Shown here: positions 7,208 through 15,152 of the stretch, one piece after another
Layout of the letters: each line of letters begins with the position of its first letter
Numbering within the stretch: the first letter of the stretch is position 1
Assembly (NCBI GenBank): GCA_013821585.1
Contig: JACDGO010000009.1
Location: 1 to 16,468 of the forward strand
DNA length: 16,468 nt
Source of the DNA: Sphingomonadaceae bacterium
GTDB taxonomy: Bacteria > Pseudomonadota > Alphaproteobacteria > Sphingomonadales > Sphingomonadaceae
Direction of reading: 5' to 3'
The notes under the pieces: model-generated
Told to the model about the DNA's origin: nothing
What the model saw: the letters and a program-made list of their open reading frames with translations, nothing else
Database searches by the model: none
Program-made: the position numbers and the translations under genes

Positions 7208-8341
7208 ATGGCAGTCGACCTCGGCAAGATCGTCGCGGAAATGCTCCACCGGCGCGGCGCGGCGCTGTCGCCGGGCGATCCGATCGCCCCGCCGATCGTA
7301 ATGGCGAGCCAGTATTGGCTTCCGGCCAGCATCGACGCGCCCCACCAATATGGCCGCTGGACCAATCCGAGCTGGAGCGCGGTCCAGGACGCGCTGAGCG
7401 GACTCGAAGACGCCGAAGCGATCGCTTTCCCCTCGGGCATGGCGGCGATCGCTGCGGCGCTCGTGCCGCTGCTCAAAGCGGGCGACCGCATCCTGCTGCC
7501 GTCAGACGGCTATGCCGCGACGCGCCGCCTCGCGGAAACCTATCTGGCGCCGCTCGGCGTGACGGTCGACCTCTGCGCGACCGCCGAATGCGCGGAGCGC
7601 GACCTCAGCGGCACCACGCACGTGCTGGTCGAGACACCATCCAATCCGGGTCTCGACCTCTGCGACCTGCGCCGCGTCGCCGCGAACGCGAAAACCGCGG
7701 GCGCGCTGATGGTCGTCGACAACACCGTGATGACCCCGCTCGGCCAGCGCCCGCTCGATCTCGGCGCGGACATCGTCGTGTCCTCGGACACCAAGGCGCT
7801 CGGCGGCCATTCGGACCTGATCTTCGGTCACGCGGCGACGCGCGATGCCGTCCTCGCCACGAAACTGCGCGAGTGGAGGACGCTGAGCGGCGCCGTGCCC
7901 GGCCCGTTCGAGGCGTGGCTCGCGCATCGCGGGCTCGAGACGCTCGAGCTGCGCTTCGATCGTATGTGCGCCACCGCCGAACTGATCGCCGCGCGGCTCA
8001 CAGAGCACTGGGTGCTCGAGGCGGTGCGCTTTCCGGGCCTCGCCGATCATCCCGGACATGCGCTCGCGCGCGGCCAGATGCTGCGATTCGGTAACCTCAT
8101 CGGCCTGACCTTCGCCGATGCCGCGCGCGCGGAAGGCTTCATCGCCGCCGCGCGGTTTCTCGCCCCCGCGACGAGCTTCGGTGGCGTCCACAGCTCGGCG
8201 GAGCGCCGCGCGCGCTGGGGCGACGCGGTTCCCGAAGGCTATATCCGCCTGTCGATCGGCTGCGAGCCTGCCGAAGCGCTGTGGGCGGATCTTGCCGCGG
8301 CGCTCACCGAAAGTGGGGCGGAACGGCTGCTCGGGCGTTGA
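7208..8341 (+). CDS. Cys/Met metabolism PLP enzyme, cystathionine gamma-lyase type
   Basis: A 377-residue fold-type I PLP enzyme of the Cys/Met metabolism (trans-sulfuration) family. TNPSWSAVQDAL corresponds to the family TNPT..LE segment. SGMAAI near 77-82 binds the cofactor phosphate, VVDNT is the conserved aspartate strand, and SSDTKALGGHSD holds the Schiff-base lysine K196. RLSIGCE near the C-terminus matches the usual RLSVGIE, which binds the substrate carboxylate. Cystathionine gamma-lyase, beta-lyase, gamma-synthase and methionine gamma-lyase cannot be separated from sequence by eye; gamma-lyase is the likeliest. The gene is head-to-head with threonine aldolase, another amino-acid PLP enzyme. 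Its TGA is in the same reading frame as the low-affinity iron permease-like frame that follows immediately. Confidence 0.9.
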   Translation: MAVDLGKIVAEMLHRRGAALSPGDPIAPPIVMASQYWLPASIDAPHQYGRWTNPSWSAVQDALSGLEDAEAIAFPSGMAAIAAALVPLLKAGDRILLPSDGYAATRRLAETYLAPLGVTVDLCATAECAERDLSGTTHVLVETPSNPGLDLCDLRRVAANAKTAGALMVVDNTVMTPLGQRPLDLGADIVVSSDTKALGGHSDLIFGHAATRDAVLATKLREWRTLSGAVPGPFEAWLAHRGLETLELRFDRMCATAELIAARLTEHWVLEAVRFPGLADHPGHALARGQMLRFGNLIGLTFADAARAEGFIAAARFLAPATSFGGVHSSAERRARWGDAVPEGYIRLSIGCEPAEALWADLAAALTESGAERLLGR

Positions 8342-8680
8342 GGCGGCGTTCTCAGGCGACTTCACGATCTCGGCAGCAACGCCTCGGACTGGATCGCGCG
8401 AGTCGCGGGCCATTCACTCGCGCAGCTGCTGGTTATCGTCGGATGCGTCGCGTGGCTTGCCTCGGGGAAGCCGGCTGGCATCCTCGCGAACGGCTTCTCG
8501 ATCGGGGCGTTCGTCCTCGCGCAGGTCCTCCTCAACCAGCAGCGCCGCCGCGAGCGTGCGTTGCAGCTCAAGGTCGATGAGCTTGTCCTGTCGCACGAAG
8601 GAGCGCGCGACGAGATTGCTGGTGTCGAGACGCTCAGCGAGCGCGAGATCGCCGGCCATGAGCGGCGCGATCCCGATTGA
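8342..8680 (+). CDS. Low-affinity iron permease-like small membrane protein, start codon unclear
   Basis: The frame between the upstream TGA (8339-8341) and the TGA at 8678-8680 encodes a coherent protein containing RLHDLGSNASDWIARVAGH, then two hydrophobic segments. The second is followed by LLNQQRRRERALQLKVDEL, a glutamate-rich GARDEIAGVE and LSEREI. This order (two helices, polar NxQxR turn, ALQxKxDEL, ARxxxxGxE, LsExE) is that of the low-affinity iron permease family (iron_permease, PF04120), usually about 100-130 residues. No ATG, GTG or TTG occurs in frame before the ALQLK segment. GAGG at 8340-8343 could be a ribosome binding site, placing initiation at GTT 8348 or CTC 8351. The alternatives are a sequence error (GTG read as GTT), a real non-standard start, or an inactivated gene. 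The coordinates give the open frame, not a proven start. Confidence 0.65.
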   Translation, partial: GGVLRRLHDLGSNASDWIARVAGHSLAQLLVIVGCVAWLASGKPAGILANGFSIGAFVLAQVLLNQQRRRERALQLKVDELVLSHEGARDEIAGVETLSEREIAGHERRDPD

Positions 8681-8690
8681 CGCTGGATGC

Positions 8691-8765
<75 letters not shown>

Positions 8766-8828
8766 ACGCGCGCGGCCATGGACGGCGGCGCTGGACGCGT
8801 CAAGGCGCGCGGGGCTAACGTCGCGGCC

Positions 8829-9026
8829 ATGGTCAAGCCCGACGAAGCCCGCCTCGCCGAGGCGCTCCGCGCGAACCTCAAGAAGCGCAAGGAGCGCATG
8901 CACGCGGCGGTGGCCGAAGGCGCGCCGGTCGAGAGCTTCGGCGCGGACGAAGAAGGAGATTCGCCGGTTCCCGACGACGGCGACAAGCCCGGGGCATGGG
9001 TGCGAATGGGATCGAAGAAGGTCTGA
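8829..9026 (+). CDS. Small charged hypothetical protein
   Basis: Not recognised. The 65-residue product starts MVKPDEARLAEALRANLKKRKERMHA, a strongly basic amphipathic helix. It is followed by an acidic linker (ESFGADEEGDSPVPDDGDKPGAW) and ends RMGSKKV. There are no cysteines, signal peptide or membrane segment. The ATG at 8829 is chosen because it leaves a gap after the tRNA. An in-frame ATG at 8778 is possible, but the added residues look like non-coding read-through. The frame is open back to 8709, across the tRNA gene. It precedes the Lrp-type domain gene by 46 bases on the same strand and may share a transcript with it. Confidence 0.6.
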   Translation: MVKPDEARLAEALRANLKKRKERMHAAVAEGAPVESFGADEEGDSPVPDDGDKPGAWVRMGSKKV

Positions 9027-9072
9027 CCCGACACCCTTGCGCGCGGGCGGGCGGCTTGCGATAGCCGCTCAC

Positions 9073-9357
9073 ATGAAGCAGCGCTTTTACGTATTCATGC
9101 AGTGCGAGCCGGGCCACACTTACGACGTCGGCATGGCGATAATCTCGCAGAAGCGCGACTATGTCGCCGATGTCAGCTCGGTCAGCGGGCATTGGGATTT
9201 GCTGCTGCGGATCGAGATCGACAACCGTAAGGACGTCGGCCGCGAACTCGCCGGCGCGCTCGCGGGGCTCGAGCATGTCACGCGGACGGAGACGATCGTC
9301 GCCTATCCGATCTTCGATCCCGACGATGTCTATTTCGGCGAGGACGGCGATCCTTAG
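9073..9357 (+). CDS. Stand-alone Lrp/AsnC ligand-binding (RAM) domain protein
   Basis: A 94-residue protein consisting only of an Lrp/AsnC-type C-terminal effector domain. It begins MKQRFYVFMQCEPGHTYDVGMAI and shows the beta-alpha-beta pattern with SSVSGHWDLLLRIEIDN, where the family usually has VTGxyDlll. LEHVTRTETIVAYPIF matches the final helix and strand (family: VxrteT...). There is no helix-turn-helix, so it cannot bind DNA alone in the usual way. Such stand-alone domains assemble into rings and can sense small molecules or partner with full-length Lrp proteins. Its TAG overlaps the convergent hydrolase stop codon (4 bases, 9354-9357). The ligand is unknown. Confidence 0.87.
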   Translation: MKQRFYVFMQCEPGHTYDVGMAIISQKRDYVADVSSVSGHWDLLLRIEIDNRKDVGRELAGALAGLEHVTRTETIVAYPIFDPDDVYFGEDGDP

Positions 9358-10187
9358 GCGAACGCTTGTCGCAGCCGGGCATACCAGGGCGACGCCGGAT
9401 CGCCGAGCGAGACATGCGCGTCGAAGTGCGATGAGTCCGGCAACTCGGCGAACGTGACGTCCCGTCCGGCGGCTTCGAGCCGCGCGACCGCCTCGCGGCT
9501 CGACGAAATCAGATAGTCGAGGTCGCCGCCGCCCCACAGGATATGGAACGGCTGGCGCGCCTGTTCGATCGTCCGCAGCGGACTTGCCTCCGCGTCCTGG
9601 CTGCGCGGGTCGAACAGATAGCGATAGACGCGGCCCGGCTCGCTTTCGAGCGGCACGTCGCCGTGCTCGAGGCTGAAGGGGCAACTCACCGGAAAGCAGG
9701 CGGCGAGCGGCGGGCTGTCCGCTTGGAGCGAAGCGAGCGCGGTCAGCTGACCGCCCGCCGAATGCCCGCCGGTGACGACCCGCTCGGGATCGCCGCCCCA
9801 CGCCCGCGCATGGGCGTGAACGAAGCGCACTGCGGCCGCGACATCCTCGATCTGCGCGGGCCATTTGCAGCGCGGCGCGAGGCGATAGGTGCCCGCGACG
9901 AGGATCGCGGGAAGCGCCGTGACTGCGGGCGCCATGAAGCGCAGCCAGCCGAGATGCCCGTTGATCCACGCGCCGCCGTGGAAGAACACCAGCACGGGCA
10001 ACTCCTTCGCCCCCGGCGGCGCATAAACGTCGAGCCGCTGCCCGCGATCCGGGCCGTAAGCGAGCTGTGCGCTCGGGGGCGGCGCTTCGTGTCCCAGCCG
10101 TTCGATCGTCGCGATATAGTCGAGTACCGCCGGGTTGGCGGACGGGATCGCGTCCGGGTCGGGACGATGGAAGGGAATCGCGCTCAA
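9354..10187 (-). CDS. Alpha/beta hydrolase (esterase/arylformamidase-like)
   Basis: A 277-residue serine hydrolase. The oxyanion-hole motif HGGAW is at residues 70-74. The nucleophile elbow GHSAGG has S143. The likely acid is D222 or D224 in WGGGDLD, and the catalytic histidine is H254 in [13 protein letters not shown] at 101-105 is typical of the hormone-sensitive-lipase/BD-FAE group that includes arylformamidases and carboxylesterases; the substrate cannot be set from sequence. No signal peptide is seen, so it is probably cytoplasmic. The start is a TTG at 10187 that overlaps the TGA of the glutaryl-CoA dehydrogenase gene (TTGA). This indicates a two-gene operon with translational coupling, and a link to acyl-CoA or tryptophan/lysine breakdown is possible but unproven. 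Confidence 0.87.
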   Translation of the reverse strand: MSAIPFHRPDPDAIPSANPAVLDYIATIERLGHEAPPPSAQLAYGPDRGQRLDVYAPPGAKELPVLVFFHGGAWINGHLGWLRFMAPAVTALPAILVAGTYRLAPRCKWPAQIEDVAAAVRFVHAHARAWGGDPERVVTGGHSAGGQLTALASLQADSPPLAACFPVSCPFSLEHGDVPLESEPGRVYRYLFDPRSQDAEASPLRTIEQARQPFHILWGGGDLDYLISSSREAVARLEAAGRDVTFAELPDSSHFDAHVSLGDPASPWYARLRQAFA

Positions 10188-11356
10188 AAGGCCGGAATTC
10201 CGGTAATTGCGCGGCCCAGGATCAGCGCGTGGACGTCGTGCGTCCCCTCATAGGTGTTGACCGTCTCGAGGTTGATCATGTGGCGGATGACATGGAATTC
10301 GTCGGAAATGCCGTTGCCGCCGTGCATGTCGCGCGCCTCGCGCGCGATCGCCAGCGCCTTCCCGCAATTGTTGCGCTTGATGAGAGAGACCTGTTCGGGC
10401 GCCCACGTCCCCGCGTCGATGTTGCGCCCGACCGCGAGCGCGGCCTGAAGCCCGAGCGCGATTTCGGTCTCCATGTCGGCGAGCTTTTTCTGGATCAGTT
10501 GGTTCGCGGCGAGCGGCCGGCCGAACTGCTTCCTGTCGAGGGTATATTGACGCGCGCGGTGGAAACAGTCCTCCGCCGCGCCCATCGATCCCCAGGCGAT
10601 GCCGTAGCGCGCCTTGTTGAGGCAGCCGAATGGCCCGCCGAGCCCGCGCCCCTCGGGAAGCAGATTCTCCTCGGGAACGAACACGTCGTCAAGCACGATC
10701 TCGCCCGTGGTCGAGGCGCGTAAGGACAGCTTGCCCTCGATCTTGGGCGTCGAGAAGCCGTTCATCCCGCGTTCGACGATGAAGCCCCTGATCTGCCCGT
10801 CGAGCTTGCCCCAGACGATCGCGAGATCGGCGATCGGCGAGTTGGTGATCCACATCTTCGTGCCCGACAGTCGATAGCCGCCATCAGCCATGACCGCGCG
10901 CGTCTTCATGCTGCCGGGGTCGGAGCCCGCGTCGGGCTCGGTCAGCCCGAAGCAGCCGAGCAGCTCGCCCTTGGCCATCCTGGGCAGGAAGCGCTGTTTC
11001 TGCGCCTCGGTGCCGTAAGCGTAGACTGCCTCCATGCTGAGGCCGGACTGGACGCTCGACGCCGAGCGGTATCCCGAATCGACGCGCTCGATCGCACGCG
11101 TCAGCAGCCCATAGGCGACATAGCCGATCCCGGCGCAGCCATAGCCTTTGATCGTCGCGCCGAGGAAGCCGAGCGTGCCCAATTCGTTCATGATCTCGCG
11201 GTCGAAATGCTCCTCGCGATTCGCCATCAGGATGCGCGGCTGGAGCTTGTCCTGCGCATAGCTTTCCGCCGCGTCGCGGATCATCCGCTCCTCGTCGGTC
11301 AGCTGCGCGTCGAGCAGGAACGGATCGTCCCAGCGATAGGGGGTGAAGGCGGCCAT
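10184..11356 (-). CDS. gcdH: Glutaryl-CoA dehydrogenase (acyl-CoA dehydrogenase family)
   Basis: FAD enzyme that oxidises and decarboxylates glutaryl-CoA to crotonyl-CoA in lysine, tryptophan and aromatic dicarboxylate catabolism, passing electrons to electron-transfer flavoprotein. It has 390 residues. [19 protein letters not shown] and [16 protein letters not shown] are acyl-CoA dehydrogenase signatures. The catalytic base is E370 in TYEGTHDVH, and the tail [11 protein letters not shown] is characteristic of glutaryl-CoA dehydrogenases rather than fatty-acyl enzymes. The ATG at 11356 is chosen because family homology begins at [13 protein letters not shown]; an upstream frame to 11383 lacks it. 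It is divergent from a 2-oxoacid dehydrogenase operon across 106 bases and is followed by the coupled hydrolase gene. Confidence 0.95.
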   Translation of the reverse strand: MAAFTPYRWDDPFLLDAQLTDEERMIRDAAESYAQDKLQPRILMANREEHFDREIMNELGTLGFLGATIKGYGCAGIGYVAYGLLTRAIERVDSGYRSASSVQSGLSMEAVYAYGTEAQKQRFLPRMAKGELLGCFGLTEPDAGSDPGSMKTRAVMADGGYRLSGTKMWITNSPIADLAIVWGKLDGQIRGFIVERGMNGFSTPKIEGKLSLRASTTGEIVLDDVFVPEENLLPEGRGLGGPFGCLNKARYGIAWGSMGAAEDCFHRARQYTLDRKQFGRPLAANQLIQKKLADMETEIALGLQAALAVGRNIDAGTWAPEQVSLIKRNNCGKALAIAREARDMHGGNGISDEFHVIRHMINLETVNTYEGTHDVHALILGRAITGIPAF

Positions 11357-11397
11357 GCGAGTCTCTCGTGTCTGTCGGCGCATCTATGCGCGGCGGC

Positions 11398-11435
11398 TGG
11401 CAATTGCCATGCGCGCGTTTTGCGTGAAAATGCGC
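11398..11435. promoter_or_regulatory. Two adjacent palindromes in the gcdH / 2-oxoacid dehydrogenase divergent region
   Basis: TGGCAATTGCCA (11398-11409) is a perfect 12-base palindrome. Four bases later GCGCGTTTT-gcgtg-AAAATGCGC (11413-11435) is a 9-base inverted repeat with one mismatch. Both fall in the 106-base space between divergent start codons, where a shared operator is expected. The binding protein is unknown; no regulator gene adjoins this region. Confidence 0.4.
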
Positions 11436-11462
11436 ATGATCGGCGAGGCAAGGGACTGACAC

Positions 11463-13544
11463 GTGGCGACGCAGGTTTCCGAACGCCCGGTTGAGGGCAA
11501 AGCGTCCGACGGCGGCCACGACTGGCGCGAGGTCGCCCGGCTCGTTCAGCTGTCGCGTGCACTCGACCGGATGGAGGAGGAGCGCCTCGTTCCCGAACGG
11601 AAAGTGCTCTATCAATTTTCCGCGCGCGGGCACGACATGGCGCAGGTGCTGCTCGGCTTGAAGCTAGACCGCAAGCGCGACGCGGCGTGCGGCTATTACC
11701 GCTCGCGCCCGCTTCTGCTCGCGCTCGGCGTCGATCCGGTGGACGCGCTCGCATCTTCGATGGGACGGATTGGCGGCTATTCGGGCGGGCGCGACATCGG
11801 CGCGGTGTTCAACCATCCGAATATCGACGGACCGTCGGCGCTGCCGATGTGCGGCGGCGTCGGCGCGCAATATACCCCGACCGCCGGATGGGCGCAGGCG
11901 ATCGATTATTACGGCGGTGTCCTGAACGACCGGAGCTACGACGGCGCGGTCGCGGTGGCGCTCGGCGGCGACGCGTCGGTGGCGTCGAACGGCTTCTGGG
12001 CCGCGCTGACGATCGCGACGACGCAAAAGCTGCCGATGCTCTTCTACATCGAGGACAATGGCTACGGCATCTCGGTCCCATCGGGGTTCCAGACGCCAGG
12101 CGGCGACATCGCCGCGAACCTCGCGAGCTGGGGCGGGCTCGAGATCGTCAGCGGCGACGGCGCCGAACCCGGCGAGGCGGCGGCGCTGGTCGACCGCGCG
12201 CTCGGTCATGTTCGCGGGGGAAAAGGTCCGTGCCTGCTGCGGCTGACCGTGCCGCGCCTGCAGGGGCACAGCTTCCAGGATACCCAGACCTACAAGTCCG
12301 AGGATTTCGTCGCGCGCGAACGGGCGCGCGATCCGCTGCCCAGGCTCAAGGCGCATCTCGTTCCCGAGATGCTGAGCAACGCCGAATGGGATGCGATCGA
12401 GACTGAGGCGATCGCCGCCGCCGAAGCCGCGCGCGAGGCGGCCGAGGCGCGCCCAGTCGCCGATCCCGAAACGGTCGTGCGCGACGTGTTCTTCGAAGGC
12501 GAGATGCAGGCGATGGGCGGGCAATGGACGCACGGCTATGCGCCGCCGCCGGCGAGCGAGACGCCCGCCCCCGAAGCGCAGCGCATCAACATGGTCACCG
12601 CGATTCGCCGCACGCTCGAACGCGAGTTGGAGATCAATCCGCGCGTCGTTCTGTTCGGAGAGGATATCGGGCCGAAAGGCGGCGTCCACGCGGTGACGCT
12701 CGGCCTCCAGGAGAAATTCGGTGAGACGCGCGTGTTCGACACCAGCCTGTCGGAGGAAGGGATCATCGGCCGCGCAGTGGGGATGGCGATCGCGGGCCTG
12801 ATGCCCGTCCCCGAAATCCAGTTCCGCAAATATGCCGAGCCCGCGACCGAGCAGCTGAACGACTGCGGGACGATGCGCTGGCGCACCGGCAACCGCTTCG
12901 CCGCGCCGATGGTGGTGCGCATGCCCGGCGGCTTCTTCAAATGCGGCGACCCGTGGCACAGCCAGACCAACGAGGTCGCCTTCGTCCACCAGCCCGGCTG
13001 GATGGTCGCGGTGCCGTCGAACGCCGAGGACGCGGTGGGGCTGCTCAGGACCGCGCTCAGGGGCAACGATCCGGTGATCTTCTTCGAGCATCGCGCGATG
13101 CTCGACTTCTCTTGGGCGCGGCGGCCCTATCCGGGCGACGATTATGTGCTGCCGTTCGGCAAGGCGAAAACGTGCGTGTCGGGCGACGCCATCACCGTCG
13201 TCACTTGGGGCGCGATGGTCCCGCGCTGCGAAGAAGCGGCCGAGGGACGTTCGGCCGACGTGATCGATCTGCGCACGCTGATGCCGTGGGACGGGGAGGC
13301 GGTGCTGAGTTCGGTCCGGCGTACGCGGCGCTGCCTGATCGTCCACGAGGATCTGAAGACCGCGGGCTTCGGCGCGGAGATCGCCGCCGTCGTGGCGGAC
13401 GAGGCGTTCATGGATCTGGACGCGCCCGTCGCGCGGCTGACAATGCCCGACATCCCCAGCCCGCATAATCCCGTGCTACTCGACTGGGCGGTGCCTTCAG
13501 TCGAACGCATCCGTGCGAAGATCGACGAATTGATCGGCTTTTGA
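11463..13544 (+). CDS. 2-oxoacid dehydrogenase E1, fused alpha and beta subunits
   Basis: Thiamine-diphosphate E1 component that decarboxylates a 2-oxoacid and acylates the E2 lipoyl group. At 693 residues it equals one alpha plus one beta subunit. The alpha part (about 20-330) has the TPP motif starting GGDASVASNG at 168-177 and ending DNG at 198-200. It also has SARGHDMAQ and FNHPN. The beta part starts near INMVTAIRRTLERELE (about 380). It contains LFGEDIG, the catalytic-glutamate segment LSEEGIIG, CGDPWHSQ and LRTLMPWD. Such fusions belong to the branched-chain type rather than the AceE or SucA type. The GTG start at 11463 has AAGGGA about 8 bases upstream. The TGA overlaps the ATG of the E2 gene by one base. 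Substrate is unproven: branched-chain 2-oxoacids by family, possibly 2-oxoadipate by context with gcdH. Confidence 0.92.
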   Translation: MATQVSERPVEGKASDGGHDWREVARLVQLSRALDRMEEERLVPERKVLYQFSARGHDMAQVLLGLKLDRKRDAACGYYRSRPLLLALGVDPVDALASSMGRIGGYSGGRDIGAVFNHPNIDGPSALPMCGGVGAQYTPTAGWAQAIDYYGGVLNDRSYDGAVAVALGGDASVASNGFWAALTIATTQKLPMLFYIEDNGYGISVPSGFQTPGGDIAANLASWGGLEIVSGDGAEPGEAAALVDRALGHVRGGKGPCLLRLTVPRLQGHSFQDTQTYKSEDFVARERARDPLPRLKAHLVPEMLSNAEWDAIETEAIAAAEAAREAAEARPVADPETVVRDVFFEGEMQAMGGQWTHGYAPPPASETPAPEAQRINMVTAIRRTLERELEINPRVVLFGEDIGPKGGVHAVTLGLQEKFGETRVFDTSLSEEGIIGRAVGMAIAGLMPVPEIQFRKYAEPATEQLNDCGTMRWRTGNRFAAPMVVRMPGGFFKCGDPWHSQTNEVAFVHQPGWMVAVPSNAEDAVGLLRTALRGNDPVIFFEHRAMLDFSWARRPYPGDDYVLPFGKAKTCVSGDAITVVTWGAMVPRCEEAAEGRSADVIDLRTLMPWDGEAVLSSVRRTRRCLIVHEDLKTAGFGAEIAAVVADEAFMDLDAPVARLTMPDIPSPHNPVLLDWAVPSVERIRAKIDELIGF

Positions 13545-14665
13545 TGACCGACATCCTCGTTCCGCACGAGCAGGAAGGCACGAAGGCGATCGTCCGCACC
13601 TGGCTGAAGCGCGTCGGCGATACGGTCGCCGAGAACGACCCGCTCGTCGAGCTCGAGACTGACAAGGTCACGCAGGAAGTGAGCGCGCCCGCCTCGGGCG
13701 TGCTGACCGAAATCCTGCTCGACACCGACGCGGAGGCGCTGCCGGGCGCGGTGCTCGGACGCCTCGGCGGGAGCGCCGAGGCGCGACCGGCCGTTGCAGC
13801 GCCCGTTACGCCCGCGAAAGCGGCGACGGTTCCCTCGGCGGAATTGCGCCTTTCTCCTTCCGTGCGCCGCGCGGTCGCGCAGCACGGCGTCGATCCCGGC
13901 GCGATCGCGGGCAGCGGACGCGGCGGGCGCGTGACGCGCGCTGACATCGACGCGGCGGTCGCTACACGCGGGAGCGTTCCGCTTGCGGGTGCGCGCACCA
14001 TCCCGCACGACCGGATGCGGATCGCGATCGCGCGCAACATGCTCGAGTCGGTCAACGCCGCGCCGCACGTTACCGCGGTGTTCGAATGCGATTTCAGCGC
14101 AATCATCGCGCACCGCAGGGCGTCGGCGTCGAAGCTGAGCTTCACCGCCTATTTCGTCGCCGCCTCGGCGGCGGCGATGGCGGCCGCCCCCTCGATCAAC
14201 GGCCGCTGGTATGACGACCGCATCGAAATCGCCGAAGACGTCAACATCGGCGTGGGCACCGCGCTCGGCGACAAGGGACTAGTCGTGCCCGTAGTTCGCG
14301 CCGTGCAAACGCTGTCGCTCGAAGAGATCGCGACGCGCCTCGAAGACCTCATCGCGCACGCCCGCGACGGCGCGTTGACCCCTGCCGACGTGCGCGGCGG
14401 CACCTTCACGATTTCCAACCATGGCGTCTCGGGATCGCTGTTCGCCTCGCCGATCATCATTCCGCAGCCGCAATCGGCGATCCTCGGCGTCGGCAAGCTC
14501 GAAAAGCGCGTGGTGGTACGAGAGATCGACGGCGCCGACGCGATCCAGGTCCGCCCGATGGCCTATGTCTCGCTGACGATCGACCACAGGGTGGTCGACG
14601 GGCACCAGGCGAACGCGTGGCTGACGAAGTTTGTGGAGGTTATCGAAGGGTGGCCAGCTGCGTAG
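13544..14665 (+). CDS. 2-oxoacid dehydrogenase E2, dihydrolipoamide acyltransferase
   Basis: E2 core of the complex, 373 residues, with a single lipoyl domain. The lipoyl lysine is K41 in ELETDKVTQEV. A short alanine/proline linker (about 80-100) leads to a peripheral-subunit-binding domain, LSPSVRRAVAQHGVDPGAIAG-type, near 105-145, ending GRVTRADI. The catalytic acyltransferase domain ends with DHRVVDGHQAN, where H348 is the catalytic histidine and D352 the conserved aspartate. The domain order is standard, though the protein is somewhat shorter than typical E2 proteins of 400 or more residues. TGATG overlaps the E1 stop, so the two are co-translated. No lipoamide dehydrogenase (E3) gene follows, so E3 must be encoded elsewhere. 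Confidence 0.93.
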   Translation: MTDILVPHEQEGTKAIVRTWLKRVGDTVAENDPLVELETDKVTQEVSAPASGVLTEILLDTDAEALPGAVLGRLGGSAEARPAVAAPVTPAKAATVPSAELRLSPSVRRAVAQHGVDPGAIAGSGRGGRVTRADIDAAVATRGSVPLAGARTIPHDRMRIAIARNMLESVNAAPHVTAVFECDFSAIIAHRRASASKLSFTAYFVAASAAAMAAAPSINGRWYDDRIEIAEDVNIGVGTALGDKGLVVPVVRAVQTLSLEEIATRLEDLIAHARDGALTPADVRGGTFTISNHGVSGSLFASPIIIPQPQSAILGVGKLEKRVVVREIDGADAIQVRPMAYVSLTIDHRVVDGHQANAWLTKFVEVIEGWPAA

Positions 14666-15152
14666 GAGACGAACGCCAGCAACGTATCGACGCCAGCCAC
14701 TACCGAGGCTGCGTGAGAACGTGGCTTTCGTTTGGATGTAATTGGACGCAGGTGGCCTCCTCCCATACCACAGCTTCTATGCCAGCGCCTGCGGGTGAAA
14801 TTATGCAGCTTTCCAGCGGGCTTCAAGTTGGAATTCGACGACGACGCGATGGCGATTGACGTGACCCCCAACTTTCATCCAGTTGCGATTAGAGTCCCTT
14901 CGTCGGTATCGACGTCACCCACTTGGCCGTTGAGCTGATCGAGAAGCGGCTGACCGAAGCCTAACCGGGAATTATCTTCGAGACGATTGGCGTTCCATAG
15001 TCGTCGATGCAGTCCGGCAGCAGCAGCTTCTGTCGACGGTCGCATCCCTCGATGAAACGGCACATCCAACGTCTCCAGATGACGCCGATAATCCTACCAC
15101 ATCAGGCCGTTTTCACGCAGCCTCCACCCATTCCAGCCGTCGCGAGTGCCGA
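14666..15152. other. Gene-poor stretch of lower GC
   Basis: About 490 bases between the convergent E2 and paaE genes with no recognisable gene. The base composition is visibly less GC-rich than the neighbours. Short open frames exist on both strands (for example 14875-15069 minus, 64 codons), but none resembles a known family or has a good ribosome binding site. It may be decayed coding or mobile DNA. I see no terminal repeats, tRNA or obvious terminator hairpin. Confidence 0.5.

Noticed and set aside
11664..13466. Minus-strand open frame of 600 codons opposite the E1 gene
   Set aside because: No recognisable motifs and extreme Arg/Ala content; the plus strand carries a complete two-part E1.
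14900..14970. A plus-strand fragment reading VGIDVTHLAVELIEKRLTEA, vaguely like the start of an IS110-type transposase
   Set aside because: Only the GIDV tetrapeptide fits; the rest does not match, there is no DEDD pattern and no element ends are seen.
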